A stretch of DNA of 64,000 nt, from the NCBI GenBank assembly GCA_017411405.1, contig JAFQQE010000012.1, forward strand, positions 81,280 through 145,279. Reading direction: 5' to 3'. The notes under the pieces were generated by a model. That model worked only from the letters and a program-made list of their open reading frames with translations, was not told the origin of the DNA and did not search any database. Source of the DNA: Bacilli bacterium (GTDB lineage Bacteria; Bacillota_I; Bacilli_A; RF39; UBA660). Position numbers and translations under genes: made by a program. Positions 25,791 through 33,961 of this stretch are shown one piece after another (the first letter of the stretch is position 1; each line of letters begins with the position of its first letter).

Positions 25791-26369
25791 ATGAAAGATT
25801 TAGATATATTATTAACTAATTTATTAATGAGTATTGGTGTATGGGGGTATATTTTATCTTGTTTATGTATAATAATTGAGTCTATAATTCCTATACTTCC
25901 TTTAAGTGTATTTATAACTTTATTATTTTATAAATTTGGTGTATTTATTGGTTTTATAATTAGTTATATTTTTACTATTATTGGTTGTATTGTTTCGTAT
26001 AATATATTTAATAGTAAATTAAGAATAAAATTAGATAATTATATAATTAGAAAAGATAGTAAAAATCTTGATAAGATAGTTAAGAATATAAGAAATGTAA
26101 AGTTTGTAAATTTATCTTTATTGATAGCGTTACCTTTTACTCCTGCGTTTTTAATTAATATAGCGTGTGGTTTGGCGAATGTTAGTAAGAAAAAATATTT
26201 TTTAGCTTTAGTTATTGGTAAAGTATTTTTAGTAATATTTTGGGGATTAGTTGGTACAAGTGTTATAACTAGTATTAAAAATCCTATTAATTTAATTTAT
26301 ATAGGATTATTATTGATATTATGTTTTTTAATAAGTCGATTTGTTAGTAAGAAAGAAGGTATAGAATGA
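25791..26369 (+). CDS. DedA/TVP38-type (VTT-domain) membrane protein
   Basis: Polytopic membrane protein of the SNARE-associated/VTT superfamily, known in bacteria for lipid carrier or phospholipid flipping and envelope homeostasis. About five hydrophobic segments in 192 aa. The family pattern is visible in ESIIPILPLSVF near the start and in IALPFTPAFLINIACGLANVS, with the re-entrant-loop proline and Gly. TATAAT at 25771-25776 lies 14 bases before the ATG, so the leader is very short. It overlaps rmuC by 4 bases (ATGA). Confidence 0.8.
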   Translation: MKDLDILLTNLLMSIGVWGYILSCLCIIIESIIPILPLSVFITLLFYKFGVFIGFIISYIFTIIGCIVSYNIFNSKLRIKLDNYIIRKDSKNLDKIVKNIRNVKFVNLSLLIALPFTPAFLINIACGLANVSKKKYFLALVIGKVFLVIFWGLVGTSVITSIKNPINLIYIGLLLILCFLISRFVSKKEGIE

Positions 26370-27433
26370 TATATGTAGTTATTGGATTATTGGTAGTTAG
26401 TATAGTATTAAATATTATATTATTATTTAAAAAGAATAATAATGATACTATAGAAAGATTAGGTAAGTTAGAAACTGATTTGACTAAAGAATTGGGTGAG
26501 TTTAAATTTAATTTTAGTAGAACTATAAATGAAGATTTTACTAAGTTAAATGAAACTATTATAAATAGATTAAATATTATAAATGATAAAGTAAATGAAA
26601 GATTAGATGTTAATTTTGAAAAGACTAATAAGACTTTTACAAATATTTTAGAAAGATTATCTAAGATAGATGAAGCTCAAAAGAAGATAGACAGTTTAAG
26701 TGGTGAGATAGTTAGTTTACAATCAGTACTTACAGATAAAAAGACTAGGGGTATATTTGGGGAAACTAATTTAAATTATATATTAGATAGTATTTTTGGT
26801 AAGAATGATAAAATATATCAGACTCAATATAGTTTAGGGAATGGATTTATTAGTGATGCTATATTATTTGCTCCAGAGCCATTGGGAACTATTTGTATAG
26901 ATAGTAAATTTCCTTTGGAAAATTATAGAAGAATGACAGATAAAAATTTAAGTAGTATAGAAAGAGATAATGCTACTAAATTATTTAAAGCGGATGTAAA
27001 GAAACATATTGATGCTATAAGACAAAAATATATTGTTCCAGGTGTTACTAGTAGTGAAGCAATAATGTTTTTGCCTGCTGAAGCAATATTTGCTGAAATA
27101 AATGCATATCACTCTGATTTAGTAGAATATAGTTATAAATCTAAAGTATGGATATGTGGTCCTACAACTTTAATGAGTACATTAACTATAATTAGTATGA
27201 TATTAAAGAATATGGAAAGAGATAAGTATGCTAAAGTTATACATAATGAGTTAAATAAATTAGGTATAGAGTTTGATAGATATAAAGATCGTTGGGATAA
27301 GTTATCAAGAAGTATAGACACTGTATCAAAAGATGTAAAAGATATACATACTACAACTGAAAAAATTACTAAGAGATTTGATGCTATAAATAATGTAAGT
27401 GTAGAGAAAAATTTATTAGAGAATAATGAGTAG
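26366..27433 (+). CDS. rmuC: DNA recombination protein RmuC
   Basis: Membrane-tethered coiled-coil protein with a restriction-endonuclease-like domain that limits DNA inversion and protects against foreign DNA. Residues 2-20 are a membrane anchor, about 30-125 a coiled coil, and about 128-300 the conserved RmuC core. The core includes KTRGIFGE, DAILFAPEPLGTICIDSKFP (the acidic and Lys residues of a PD-(D/E)XK-like site) and FLPAEAIFAEI. The length of 355 aa is somewhat short but complete. It is coupled to the upstream DedA-like gene by an ATGA overlap. Confidence 0.93.
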   Translation: MIYVVIGLLVVSIVLNIILLFKKNNNDTIERLGKLETDLTKELGEFKFNFSRTINEDFTKLNETIINRLNIINDKVNERLDVNFEKTNKTFTNILERLSKIDEAQKKIDSLSGEIVSLQSVLTDKKTRGIFGETNLNYILDSIFGKNDKIYQTQYSLGNGFISDAILFAPEPLGTICIDSKFPLENYRRMTDKNLSSIERDNATKLFKADVKKHIDAIRQKYIVPGVTSSEAIMFLPAEAIFAEINAYHSDLVEYSYKSKVWICGPTTLMSTLTIISMILKNMERDKYAKVIHNELNKLGIEFDRYKDRWDKLSRSIDTVSKDVKDIHTTTEKITKRFDAINNVSVEKNLLENNE

Positions 27434-27459
27434 TTAAACTTACCCAATAAAATGGTTTC

Positions 27460-27494
27460 AGTACTTAATCGTTAGATTGAGTACTATTTTTTTA
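27460..27494 (+). terminator. Terminator of rmuC
   Basis: AGTACTTAAT / ATTGAGTACT hairpin with a T run. The same right arm holds the stop codon of the minus-strand peptide gene. An imperfect direct copy of its left part (AGTACT.AA..GTTAG) occurs at 27606-27624. Confidence 0.75.
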
Positions 27495-27573
27495 TACATA
27501 GAATCATTAAAGAGACTACTAATAAAATGATAATTAATATTAGAAATGAGATTAGTAAATCTTTTTTCTTCAT
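27484..27573 (-). CDS. Small hydrophobic peptide, 29 aa (type I toxin-like)
   Basis: Read on the minus strand from the ATG at 27573: basic N-terminus MKKKDLL, an uninterrupted run of about 20 Ile/Leu/Val/Ser/Met residues, then CIKK. A strong GAGGAGG ribosome site lies 6 bases before the ATG. Size, single transmembrane helix and charged ends resemble type I toxin peptides (Fst/TxpA/Ldr-like) and other small membrane peptides. The Fst signature WLxxRKK is not present. It is convergent with rmuC, and a direct repeat is shared between its 5' leader and the terminator. Confidence 0.6.
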   Translation of the reverse strand: MKKKDLLISFLILIIILLVVSLMILCIKK

Positions 27574-27802
27574 AATATCAAGCCTCCTCTTAAAGAAAGC
27601 AGGCAAGTACTCAACGGTTAGTATTTCCTAATAATCATTATGAAAAAAAATATCTATTATTACAACAATCTATTGTATAAAAATATATATATATATATTA
27701 TTAGTAAATGACAAATGCTATTTTACATCTAAGTTGTAAATCAAATATATTATTATTTTATTAATTATATATAGTTTGATATAATAGTTTTAACAAGAGG
27801 AA
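27574..27802. other. AT-rich region between the peptide gene and the 165-aa gene
   Basis: Holds the leader and promoter of the minus-strand peptide, an (AT)n tract near 27680-27700, and, for the + strand, GATATAAT at about 27778-27785 upstream of the next gene. No other gene is seen. Confidence 0.5.
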
Positions 27803-28300
27803 GTGTTGAAGTTGAAAGATATATTAGAAAATATTTTTGGATTTTTATATACATTGAGTATGGGCGATTATATATTTTTTATGTTAGCTTTTATATTATT
27901 ATTAGGTGTAGTATATATGATCTATTTAATAAAAAAGGAAGATGAGAAAGTGGAAACATATTATAAGGAAGAAAATTCTGATTATTTAGAAAGTATTAAA
28001 GAGAAGATAGAAAAAGAGTATAAACCTACTACAATTAAATTAACTGAATATGAAGAAGAACAAGAAAAGAACGCTATTATTAGCTATGACGAATTAGTGA
28101 AAAATAAGGATAGCTATACTATTTCTTATGATGATGAATATGTTTCTAATAGTGAAATAAATGTAAAGAAGATATCAAGTGATAACACTGGTGTAAAAAG
28201 TGATAATAATGAAACTTTACAAGTTAAATTAATGAATTATGATAAAGAAGAGGCTTTTTTAACTGCCTTAAAACAATTACAACAAAATTTATCAAATTAA
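27803..28300 (+). CDS. Membrane-anchored hypothetical protein, about 165 aa
   Basis: Not recognised. One membrane segment near the N-terminus (YIFFMLAFILLLGVVYMIYL, about residues 22-42) and a long acidic, Lys/Glu-rich cytoplasmic tail. The tail ends in FLTALKQLQQNLSN, a conserved-looking short helix. The start is uncertain: GTG at 27803, TTG at 27806 or TTG at 27812, all downstream of AAGAGGA; none is ATG. A single-pass protein with a long acidic tail next to a cell-surface gene might be a division or secretion adaptor, but this is only a guess. Confidence 0.6.
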   Translation: MLKLKDILENIFGFLYTLSMGDYIFFMLAFILLLGVVYMIYLIKKEDEKVETYYKEENSDYLESIKEKIEKEYKPTTIKLTEYEEEQEKNAIISYDELVKNKDSYTISYDDEYVSNSEINVKKISSDNTGVKSDNNETLQVKLMNYDKEEAFLTALKQLQQNLSN

Positions 28301-28326
28301 TACTTTAAATAAGTATTTTTTTTTGA
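28299..28326 (+). terminator. Terminator after the 165-aa gene
   Basis: AATACTT / AAGTATT with a 5-base loop and eight T. Confidence 0.75.
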
Positions 28327-28355
28327 TATAATTAAATAGATTAGAGGGTGTTATT

Positions 28356-30341
28356 ATGAATAATACAAAAAAGATGTTAATAGTAAGTATAGTAGTTATT
28401 GTTTTAGTAACTTGTATATCGTTAGTATCTTATGGTTATGTATACACTAAATCTTTTGGAAATAGTGAAGTAAAAAATACTACTTTTATTAGTCAAACAT
28501 TAAAAGTACTATATAGTGATGGAAGTGAATCTATTACAAGTGATTATGGTAATAATTTTGTACCTGGTTCTATTATTAATAAAACATTCACTTTAACTAA
28601 TATTGGAAATAATGATGTTTCTTATTCTATTAATATAAGTGAAGTAATAAATTCATTTACTAGAAAAGATGATATAGTGTATGAGGTAAGTGAAAGTGGT
28701 ACTGTAATAGGCTCTGGAACTTTTCCTAGTAGTGATGAAACGTTGGTATTAGGTGATAGTTTAAATCAAGGGCAATCAAAGACTTATACATTAATTATTA
28801 GTTATTTAAATACTGAGGATAATCAAATTGTTGATAGTGGAGCTACAATAGGTGGTAAAATTACTTTTGGAGAAAGATCAAATTCTTTATATAAATTGAA
28901 TATATATGGAAATAGTAAACAAGATGGAACACCAAGTCCAACTAATCCTCTTGAAGTTCTTAGTTTGGGGACTAAGACTAACAATTTATTTGATTTGAAT
29001 ATATTAAATAACACACTTTATGAAGTTAACAATGATAAAGTTAAAATTCTTAAAAGTAATACCGTAGGTTGGGCTGAGTTAGAATCTTTAAATTTAAAAC
29101 CAAATACTAAATACATTTTAAGTGTTGAAAATGCAATGGATATAGATATAAGGACAAATGATTATAATGTGAAATTGTTTAAAAAGGATAATACTAATAC
29201 AGCTGTTTTTACGACTGATGATACAGGAGTAACTTGTTTTAAATTTTTTAGTCCTGATGATTCTTATCCTTTTGAGATCGGGTATATTCAATTGAATGAA
29301 GGAGAAACGGCAACTAATTATGAGCCTTTTGGTAAATATGAAATTCCTATATCAGTAGAAAGTGGAAAGAATTTATTTGATATTAATTCAACTAAATTAG
29401 CTTTAATGAATGTTCATGCTGAGAATCGTGCTCCAAAGATAGAAAATAATATAATATATAGTGGTGGTAAAACTGGCTCATCTGAAGGAGCAACTCTTTA
29501 TATTAATACTTTAGGTAATGATTCAACGACTATATCTTTTGATGCTGATTATAATGATTCGGAAACAACACATTATTATAGAATTTATTTGTTCAATGAT
29601 ATTGATGAAAATGGTCTAATTATAGACGTTAATAGAGGTACAATTTTTTCAGTTAGTAAGGAAAACAAGAATGTAGTGACTGTCGATACTAGAGGGTATA
29701 AATATGTTGGAATTGTTTTTTGGAGTACTAATCAATATGGAATGGCTATTTCTAATCTTCAATTTGAAAAAGGGGATAAGGCAACTAATTATGAACCATA
29801 TAAATATTCTTATGTTAAAAGTATTTATTTAGATGAGCCTTTAAGAAGTGTTGGAACTTGTGATACTTGTTCTGATTATATTGATTTAGTTAATGGTAAG
29901 GTGGTAAGAAATATAACTAAACAGTATTTAAAAGATTTTGGATATATATTACAAAATGTTGCTGTAACTGGAGGATATAGAGCGGGATATTTTTCTCCAA
30001 CTCCTAGTATTATTTCCATGAAAAAAGGAATTGCGCTTGGTGGATTTAGTAATGTTTTGCCAGCAAATGATGGAGCATGGGGCTCTTTAAATAGTGAAAA
30101 TATTAGGTTTGGGCAAAATAATACAGTGTTATATATTTATACGACTAATACTTATGCAACAAAAGCTGATTTACTTAATTATTTAGGTAATGGTGATTCT
30201 ACTGTTCCTTATGTAGTGTATCAATTAAATAATCCAGTATATGAAACTATAGAGTCCATTGATTCTAGTGATTTTGTTGGGAAAACTGTAGTAGTATGTG
30301 ATAAAGAAGGAATTTGTGCTAGTAGAGTTGATCAAATTTAA
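28356..30341 (+). CDS. Large secreted/surface protein with phage-receptor-binding-like modules, 661 aa
   Basis: An N-terminal signal anchor (residues 7-27, MLIVSIVVIVLVTCISLVS) is followed by a region with the TasA/camelysin-like pattern (SYGYVYTKSFGN..., FVPGSIINKTFTLTNIGNND). The rest has modules familiar from siphophage tail and Firmicute surface proteins: LYKLNIYGNSKQDGTPSPT, GKNLFDIN, two copies of E-x-x-x-ATNYEP(F/Y), and LDEPLRSVG with DLVNGKVVRNI. These are carbohydrate-binding-like jellyrolls in known relatives. There is no LPXTG-type tail, so retention would be through the N-terminal anchor. It is a single-gene unit with GATATAAT upstream and a terminator. Confidence 0.75.
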   Translation: MNNTKKMLIVSIVVIVLVTCISLVSYGYVYTKSFGNSEVKNTTFISQTLKVLYSDGSESITSDYGNNFVPGSIINKTFTLTNIGNNDVSYSINISEVINSFTRKDDIVYEVSESGTVIGSGTFPSSDETLVLGDSLNQGQSKTYTLIISYLNTEDNQIVDSGATIGGKITFGERSNSLYKLNIYGNSKQDGTPSPTNPLEVLSLGTKTNNLFDLNILNNTLYEVNNDKVKILKSNTVGWAELESLNLKPNTKYILSVENAMDIDIRTNDYNVKLFKKDNTNTAVFTTDDTGVTCFKFFSPDDSYPFEIGYIQLNEGETATNYEPFGKYEIPISVESGKNLFDINSTKLALMNVHAENRAPKIENNIIYSGGKTGSSEGATLYINTLGNDSTTISFDADYNDSETTHYYRIYLFNDIDENGLIIDVNRGTIFSVSKENKNVVTVDTRGYKYVGIVFWSTNQYGMAISNLQFEKGDKATNYEPYKYSYVKSIYLDEPLRSVGTCDTCSDYIDLVNGKVVRNITKQYLKDFGYILQNVAVTGGYRAGYFSPTPSIISMKKGIALGGFSNVLPANDGAWGSLNSENIRFGQNNTVLYIYTTNTYATKADLLNYLGNGDSTVPYVVYQLNNPVYETIESIDSSDFVGKTVVVCDKEGICASRVDQI

Positions 30342-30355
30342 TGTAAAGTTTTATA

Positions 30356-30384
30356 AAAGCAGTTAAAAAAAACTGCTTTTTATT
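30356..30384 (+). terminator. Terminator before murG
   Basis: AAAGCAGTT / AACTGCTTT hairpin with a T run. Confidence 0.8.
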
Positions 30385-30409
30385 ATATAATCTTATTAGA
30401 GGTGGATAT

Positions 30410-31486
30410 ATGAAAGTTATAATTACTGCTGGAGGTACTGGGGGGCATATTTATCCTGCGTTAGCGATTGTAAATAAAATAAAAGAGTTAGAACCTAATA
30501 GTGAATTTATATATATTGGTACACATAATAGAATGGAAAAGGATATTGTTCCTAAACATAATTTAGAATATGTTGGATTAGAAATATATGGTTTATCTAA
30601 GAAAAATATATTTAGAAATGTTAAAAATGTTTTTTTAATTAGTAAGGCTATAAATAAATGTAAAAAAATTATGAAAGATTTTAAACCTGATATAGTTATT
30701 GGTGTAGGTGGATATGTTACTTATCCTGTTATTTTTGCTGCACATAGTTTAGGTATTAAGACATTTATTCATGAACAAAATAGTATACCTGGTAAATCTA
30801 ATAGGGCATTAGAAAAATATGTGGATTTGATTGGCGTAAGTTTTAAAGATAGTGAAAAATACTTTAAAGATAGAAGTAAAGTTCATTTTACTGGTAATCC
30901 TTGTAGTGAAAATGCTTTAGATATAAGAAAGATTAGTAAAACTAAGTTTGGTGTTGATGCTTATAGAAAATTAGTGTTAGTAGTAAGCGGTAGTTTAGGA
31001 TCAAGTGTAGTTAATGAAAAAATGAAAGATTTTTTACTTGATAGTGGTGATAAAGATTATGACATAATATATATTACTGGTAAAAGTCATTACGAATCTT
31101 TTAATAGTAATTCTTTTCCAAGTAATGTACATATATATCCTTTTATTGAGAATTTAAGTGGGTTACTTAAAGATGCTGATGTTGTTGTCAGTCGAGCTGG
31201 TGCTAGTTCTTTAAGCGAAATTATTGCTTTATCTATACCAAGCATTATTATTCCTAGTCCTTATGTTGCTAATAATCATCAATATTATAATGCATTAAGT
31301 TTAAAAAATAGTGAAGCTTGTATAATGTTAGAAGAAAAAGATTTAAATAGCAAAGTATTAAGTGAGAGTATCGATAAATGTTTAGATCAAAAGTATAGAG
31401 AAAAGTTAAAAAGTAATATGAAATCATTTAGTATAAAAAATAGTAGTACTAGAATATATGAATTAATTAAAGATATAATAAAGTAG
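30410..31486 (+). CDS. murG: UDP-GlcNAc:lipid-I transferase MurG
   Basis: Adds GlcNAc to lipid I to make lipid II at the inner membrane face. The N-terminal Gly-rich loop ITAGGTGGHIYPALAI is at residues 4-19, the conserved EQNS motif is in FIHEQNSIPG, and the GT-B C-terminal signature is VVSRAGASSLSEIIAL. The length of 358 aa is normal. It begins a run murG, divIB, queH with gaps of a few bases. The presence of murG shows a walled organism. Confidence 0.97.
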   Translation: MKVIITAGGTGGHIYPALAIVNKIKELEPNSEFIYIGTHNRMEKDIVPKHNLEYVGLEIYGLSKKNIFRNVKNVFLISKAINKCKKIMKDFKPDIVIGVGGYVTYPVIFAAHSLGIKTFIHEQNSIPGKSNRALEKYVDLIGVSFKDSEKYFKDRSKVHFTGNPCSENALDIRKISKTKFGVDAYRKLVLVVSGSLGSSVVNEKMKDFLLDSGDKDYDIIYITGKSHYESFNSNSFPSNVHIYPFIENLSGLLKDADVVVSRAGASSLSEIIALSIPSIIIPSPYVANNHQYYNALSLKNSEACIMLEEKDLNSKVLSESIDKCLDQKYREKLKSNMKSFSIKNSSTRIYELIKDIIK

Positions 31487-31493
31487 GTTTTAT

Positions 31494-32207
31494 ATGAAGA
31501 AGAAAGTTAGAAAAAGATTAAATATAAAAAGAACTATAGTTTTTTTGTTATTTATTTATATTATAGGTTATCTTGTATATTTTATGTTGAATCAACCTAT
31601 TAAGCATATTGAAATAAGTGGTAATAGTAGAGTAAGTGATAATGAGATATTGCGTATTAGTAAGTTAGAAAATTATCCATCTATATTTAAATATAGAACT
31701 AGTACTATTGAAAAGAGAATAAAAACTATAGAATTAGTTAATGAAGTTAAAGTGAAAAAATGGTTTGGTTTTAAAGTTATTATAGAAGTTGATGAGAATG
31801 AATTGTTATTTTATTATAAAAATACTGATAATATTGCTATAAGTAGTGGAAATATTATAAAAAATAATTATAATAATGTTTATGGATTACCAATATTATT
31901 AAATGATGTAGATAAAGATTTATTAAAAAAGTTTATTATTTCTTTTGGTAACATTAAAACTAATATTATTTCTGAGATGAATACTATAGAATATAAGCCT
32001 TTATATAATAGTGAAAATGTTGTTATTAGTGATAATAGATTTGTTATTTTAATGAATGATGGTAATACTATTGAAGTTAATACTAATTCTTTAAGTGTAT
32101 TAAATAAATATAATGATATTTATGCTTCTTTAGATGGCAAGAAGGGGACAATTAGTTTAGATACTAATAAATTAAGTAGTTTGGTATTTATACCTTATGA
32201 GGAGTAG
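31494..32207 (+). CDS. divIB: Cell division protein DivIB/FtsQ
   Basis: Bitopic divisome protein with a basic cytoplasmic N-terminus (about 14 residues), a membrane segment (TIVFLLFIYIIGYLVYFML) and an extracytoplasmic POTRA domain (IKHIEISGNSRVSDNEILRIS, VNEVKVKKWFGFKVIIEV). A beta domain of about 100 residues follows. The length of 237 aa is typical. The gap to murG is 7 bases, and the murG-divIB order is conserved in the division and cell-wall cluster. Confidence 0.9.
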   Translation: MKKKVRKRLNIKRTIVFLLFIYIIGYLVYFMLNQPIKHIEISGNSRVSDNEILRISKLENYPSIFKYRTSTIEKRIKTIELVNEVKVKKWFGFKVIIEVDENELLFYYKNTDNIAISSGNIIKNNYNNVYGLPILLNDVDKDLLKKFIISFGNIKTNIISEMNTIEYKPLYNSENVVISDNRFVILMNDGNTIEVNTNSLSVLNKYNDIYASLDGKKGTISLDTNKLSSLVFIPYEE

Positions 32208-32212
32208 TTTTT

Positions 32213-32806
32213 ATGAATTATGATAAAGAAATGAATAAAATAATAGAAAGTTTAGATCATAAACCTAAATTATTATTACATTCTTGTTGTGCACCTTGTT
32301 CGACAACAGTTATAGAAAGATTAATTTCATATTTTGATATTACTATATTATATTATAATCCTAATATAGAACCTATTAGTGAATATGAATTAAGGAAAGG
32401 TGAACAAAAAAGAATAGTTAAAGAATATGGTATTAATTTTTTAGATTGTGATTATGATAATGAACTTTTTAACAATATGTCTAAAGGGTTAGAATTAGTT
32501 CCCGAAAGAGGAATAAGATGTCATAAGTGTTATAGATTAAGACTCGATTATACTGCTAAAAAAGCTAAAGAAAATAATTTTGAATTTTTTGGAACAACTT
32601 TAACTGTTAGTCCATATAAATTAAGTAATGTTATTAATGAAATTGGTTTAGAATTGGAAACTATGTATGATATTAAATTTTTAGTTAGTGATTTTAAGAA
32701 AAATGAAGGGTATAAAAGAAGTATAGAACTATCTAGAAAATATAATTTGTATAGGCAAAATTATTGTGGTTGTAAATTTTCAAAAGTAGGTGATATCAAT
32801 GAATAA
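32213..32806 (+). CDS. queH: Epoxyqueuosine reductase QueH
   Basis: Converts epoxyqueuosine to queuosine in tRNA; QueH is the non-orthologous replacement of QueG. The iron-sulfur and metal Cys signatures are present: HSCCAPC near residue 24, CHKC near residue 103 and YCGCKFS at the C-terminus. The motifs YYNPNIEP and FFGTTLTVSPYK are family hallmarks. The length of 197 aa is normal. It overlaps the pilin-like gene by 8 bases. Confidence 0.93.
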   Translation: MNYDKEMNKIIESLDHKPKLLLHSCCAPCSTTVIERLISYFDITILYYNPNIEPISEYELRKGEQKRIVKEYGINFLDCDYDNELFNNMSKGLELVPERGIRCHKCYRLRLDYTAKKAKENNFEFFGTTLTVSPYKLSNVINEIGLELETMYDIKFLVSDFKKNEGYKRSIELSRKYNLYRQNYCGCKFSKVGDINE

Positions 32807-33944
32807 GAAAGGATTTACATTGGTAGAATTATTAAGTGTCGTTATTATACTTAGTATATTGATTGTAGTAGTTGCTACTAATGGATTTGGATTATTTAAT
32901 AAAGCTAAAGAAAAAATTAATGAACAAGAAATAAATAATATTAAAGAATCAATAAGTATATTATTAACTGAAATAGATCATTGTGAGGATGATACTAAAG
33001 ATTATGAAACTTTAAAAAAATATTTTAATAATATTGGTACAGTTAATAGTTGTGATAGTTTGAAATCTACTTTGAAATCTACTGTAAGTAGAGTAGTATT
33101 ATTAAATATGGAAGAATTGCTAGAAGATAAATATATAGATGATAAAATATATAATAGTATTGGTACTATTATATTGCCTTTTGATTCTATTGATAATGAT
33201 GTTTTAAATTTGCATATTATTGAAAAAAAAATATTAGAATATGAGAATGTAGAAAAGATAAAAGAATGTAGTAGTGATTTTCCAGATGATGTATATGGTG
33301 ATATAAATTTTGATGGCGATATTAATGTTAGCGATGCTGTGATGATACAAAATTTTGCCAAGGCGAGTAATGAATTAAGTGATATACAAAAAGTATTAGT
33401 TGATGTAAATAATGATAAAGAAATAACTCTTGAAGATGCTGTAGTGTTACAACGTTATTTATTGATGCCTGAAATTTTTCCTATAGATAAATATTATGAT
33501 AAAGAAAGTATCAAGGAATATATGTATGGTGATATTAATGTTGATGGTAACGTTGATGATGAAGATCTAGATAAATTAACGGATTATTTAAAAAAATATA
33601 TTAATCCTTTACAACAAATATTATCTGATGTAGATAATGATGGAAGTATAACGGAGTATGATGGTGTATTATTATTTAGATATTCTATGAATATAAATGA
33701 ATGTGATATTTGTGAGAAAATATATGCTATTGATAATACTTTTGGGTGTGGTGATATAAATGGAGATGAAAATTTTGATGAAAATGATATAATAATGTTA
33801 GAAGATTATTTAAATAATAAAGATACTTATAAATTTTATTTGCTTTCACTTAATCAACAAAGAAGAGCAGACATAAATGGGGATGGAAAAGTAGATATTT
33901 CTGATTTATATATTTTAAATGAATATTTGGATAAACAAAAATAA
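32799..33944 (+). CDS. Type IV pilin-like protein with three dockerin-like modules
   Basis: The N-terminus MNKKGFTLVELLSVVIIL is a class III (prepilin) signal with Gly-Phe cleavage site and Glu at +5, followed by the hydrophobic pilin helix. From about residue 165 there are three pairs of Ca-binding dockerin-type loops: GDINFDGDINVSDAV with VDVNNDKEITLEDAV, GDINVDGNVDDEDL with SDVDNDGSITEYDG, and GDINGDENFDENDI with ADINGDGKVDISDL. Dockerins bind cohesins in cellulosomes and some adhesion systems. The ATG at 32799 is preceded by AGGTGAT. A prepilin peptidase is not in the window. Confidence 0.85.
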   Translation: MNKKGFTLVELLSVVIILSILIVVVATNGFGLFNKAKEKINEQEINNIKESISILLTEIDHCEDDTKDYETLKKYFNNIGTVNSCDSLKSTLKSTVSRVVLLNMEELLEDKYIDDKIYNSIGTIILPFDSIDNDVLNLHIIEKKILEYENVEKIKECSSDFPDDVYGDINFDGDINVSDAVMIQNFAKASNELSDIQKVLVDVNNDKEITLEDAVVLQRYLLMPEIFPIDKYYDKESIKEYMYGDINVDGNVDDEDLDKLTDYLKKYINPLQQILSDVDNDGSITEYDGVLLFRYSMNINECDICEKIYAIDNTFGCGDINGDENFDENDIIMLEDYLNNKDTYKFYLLSLNQQRRADINGDGKVDISDLYILNEYLDKQK

Positions 33945-33961
33945 ATGGGTGATTGTGTTAT

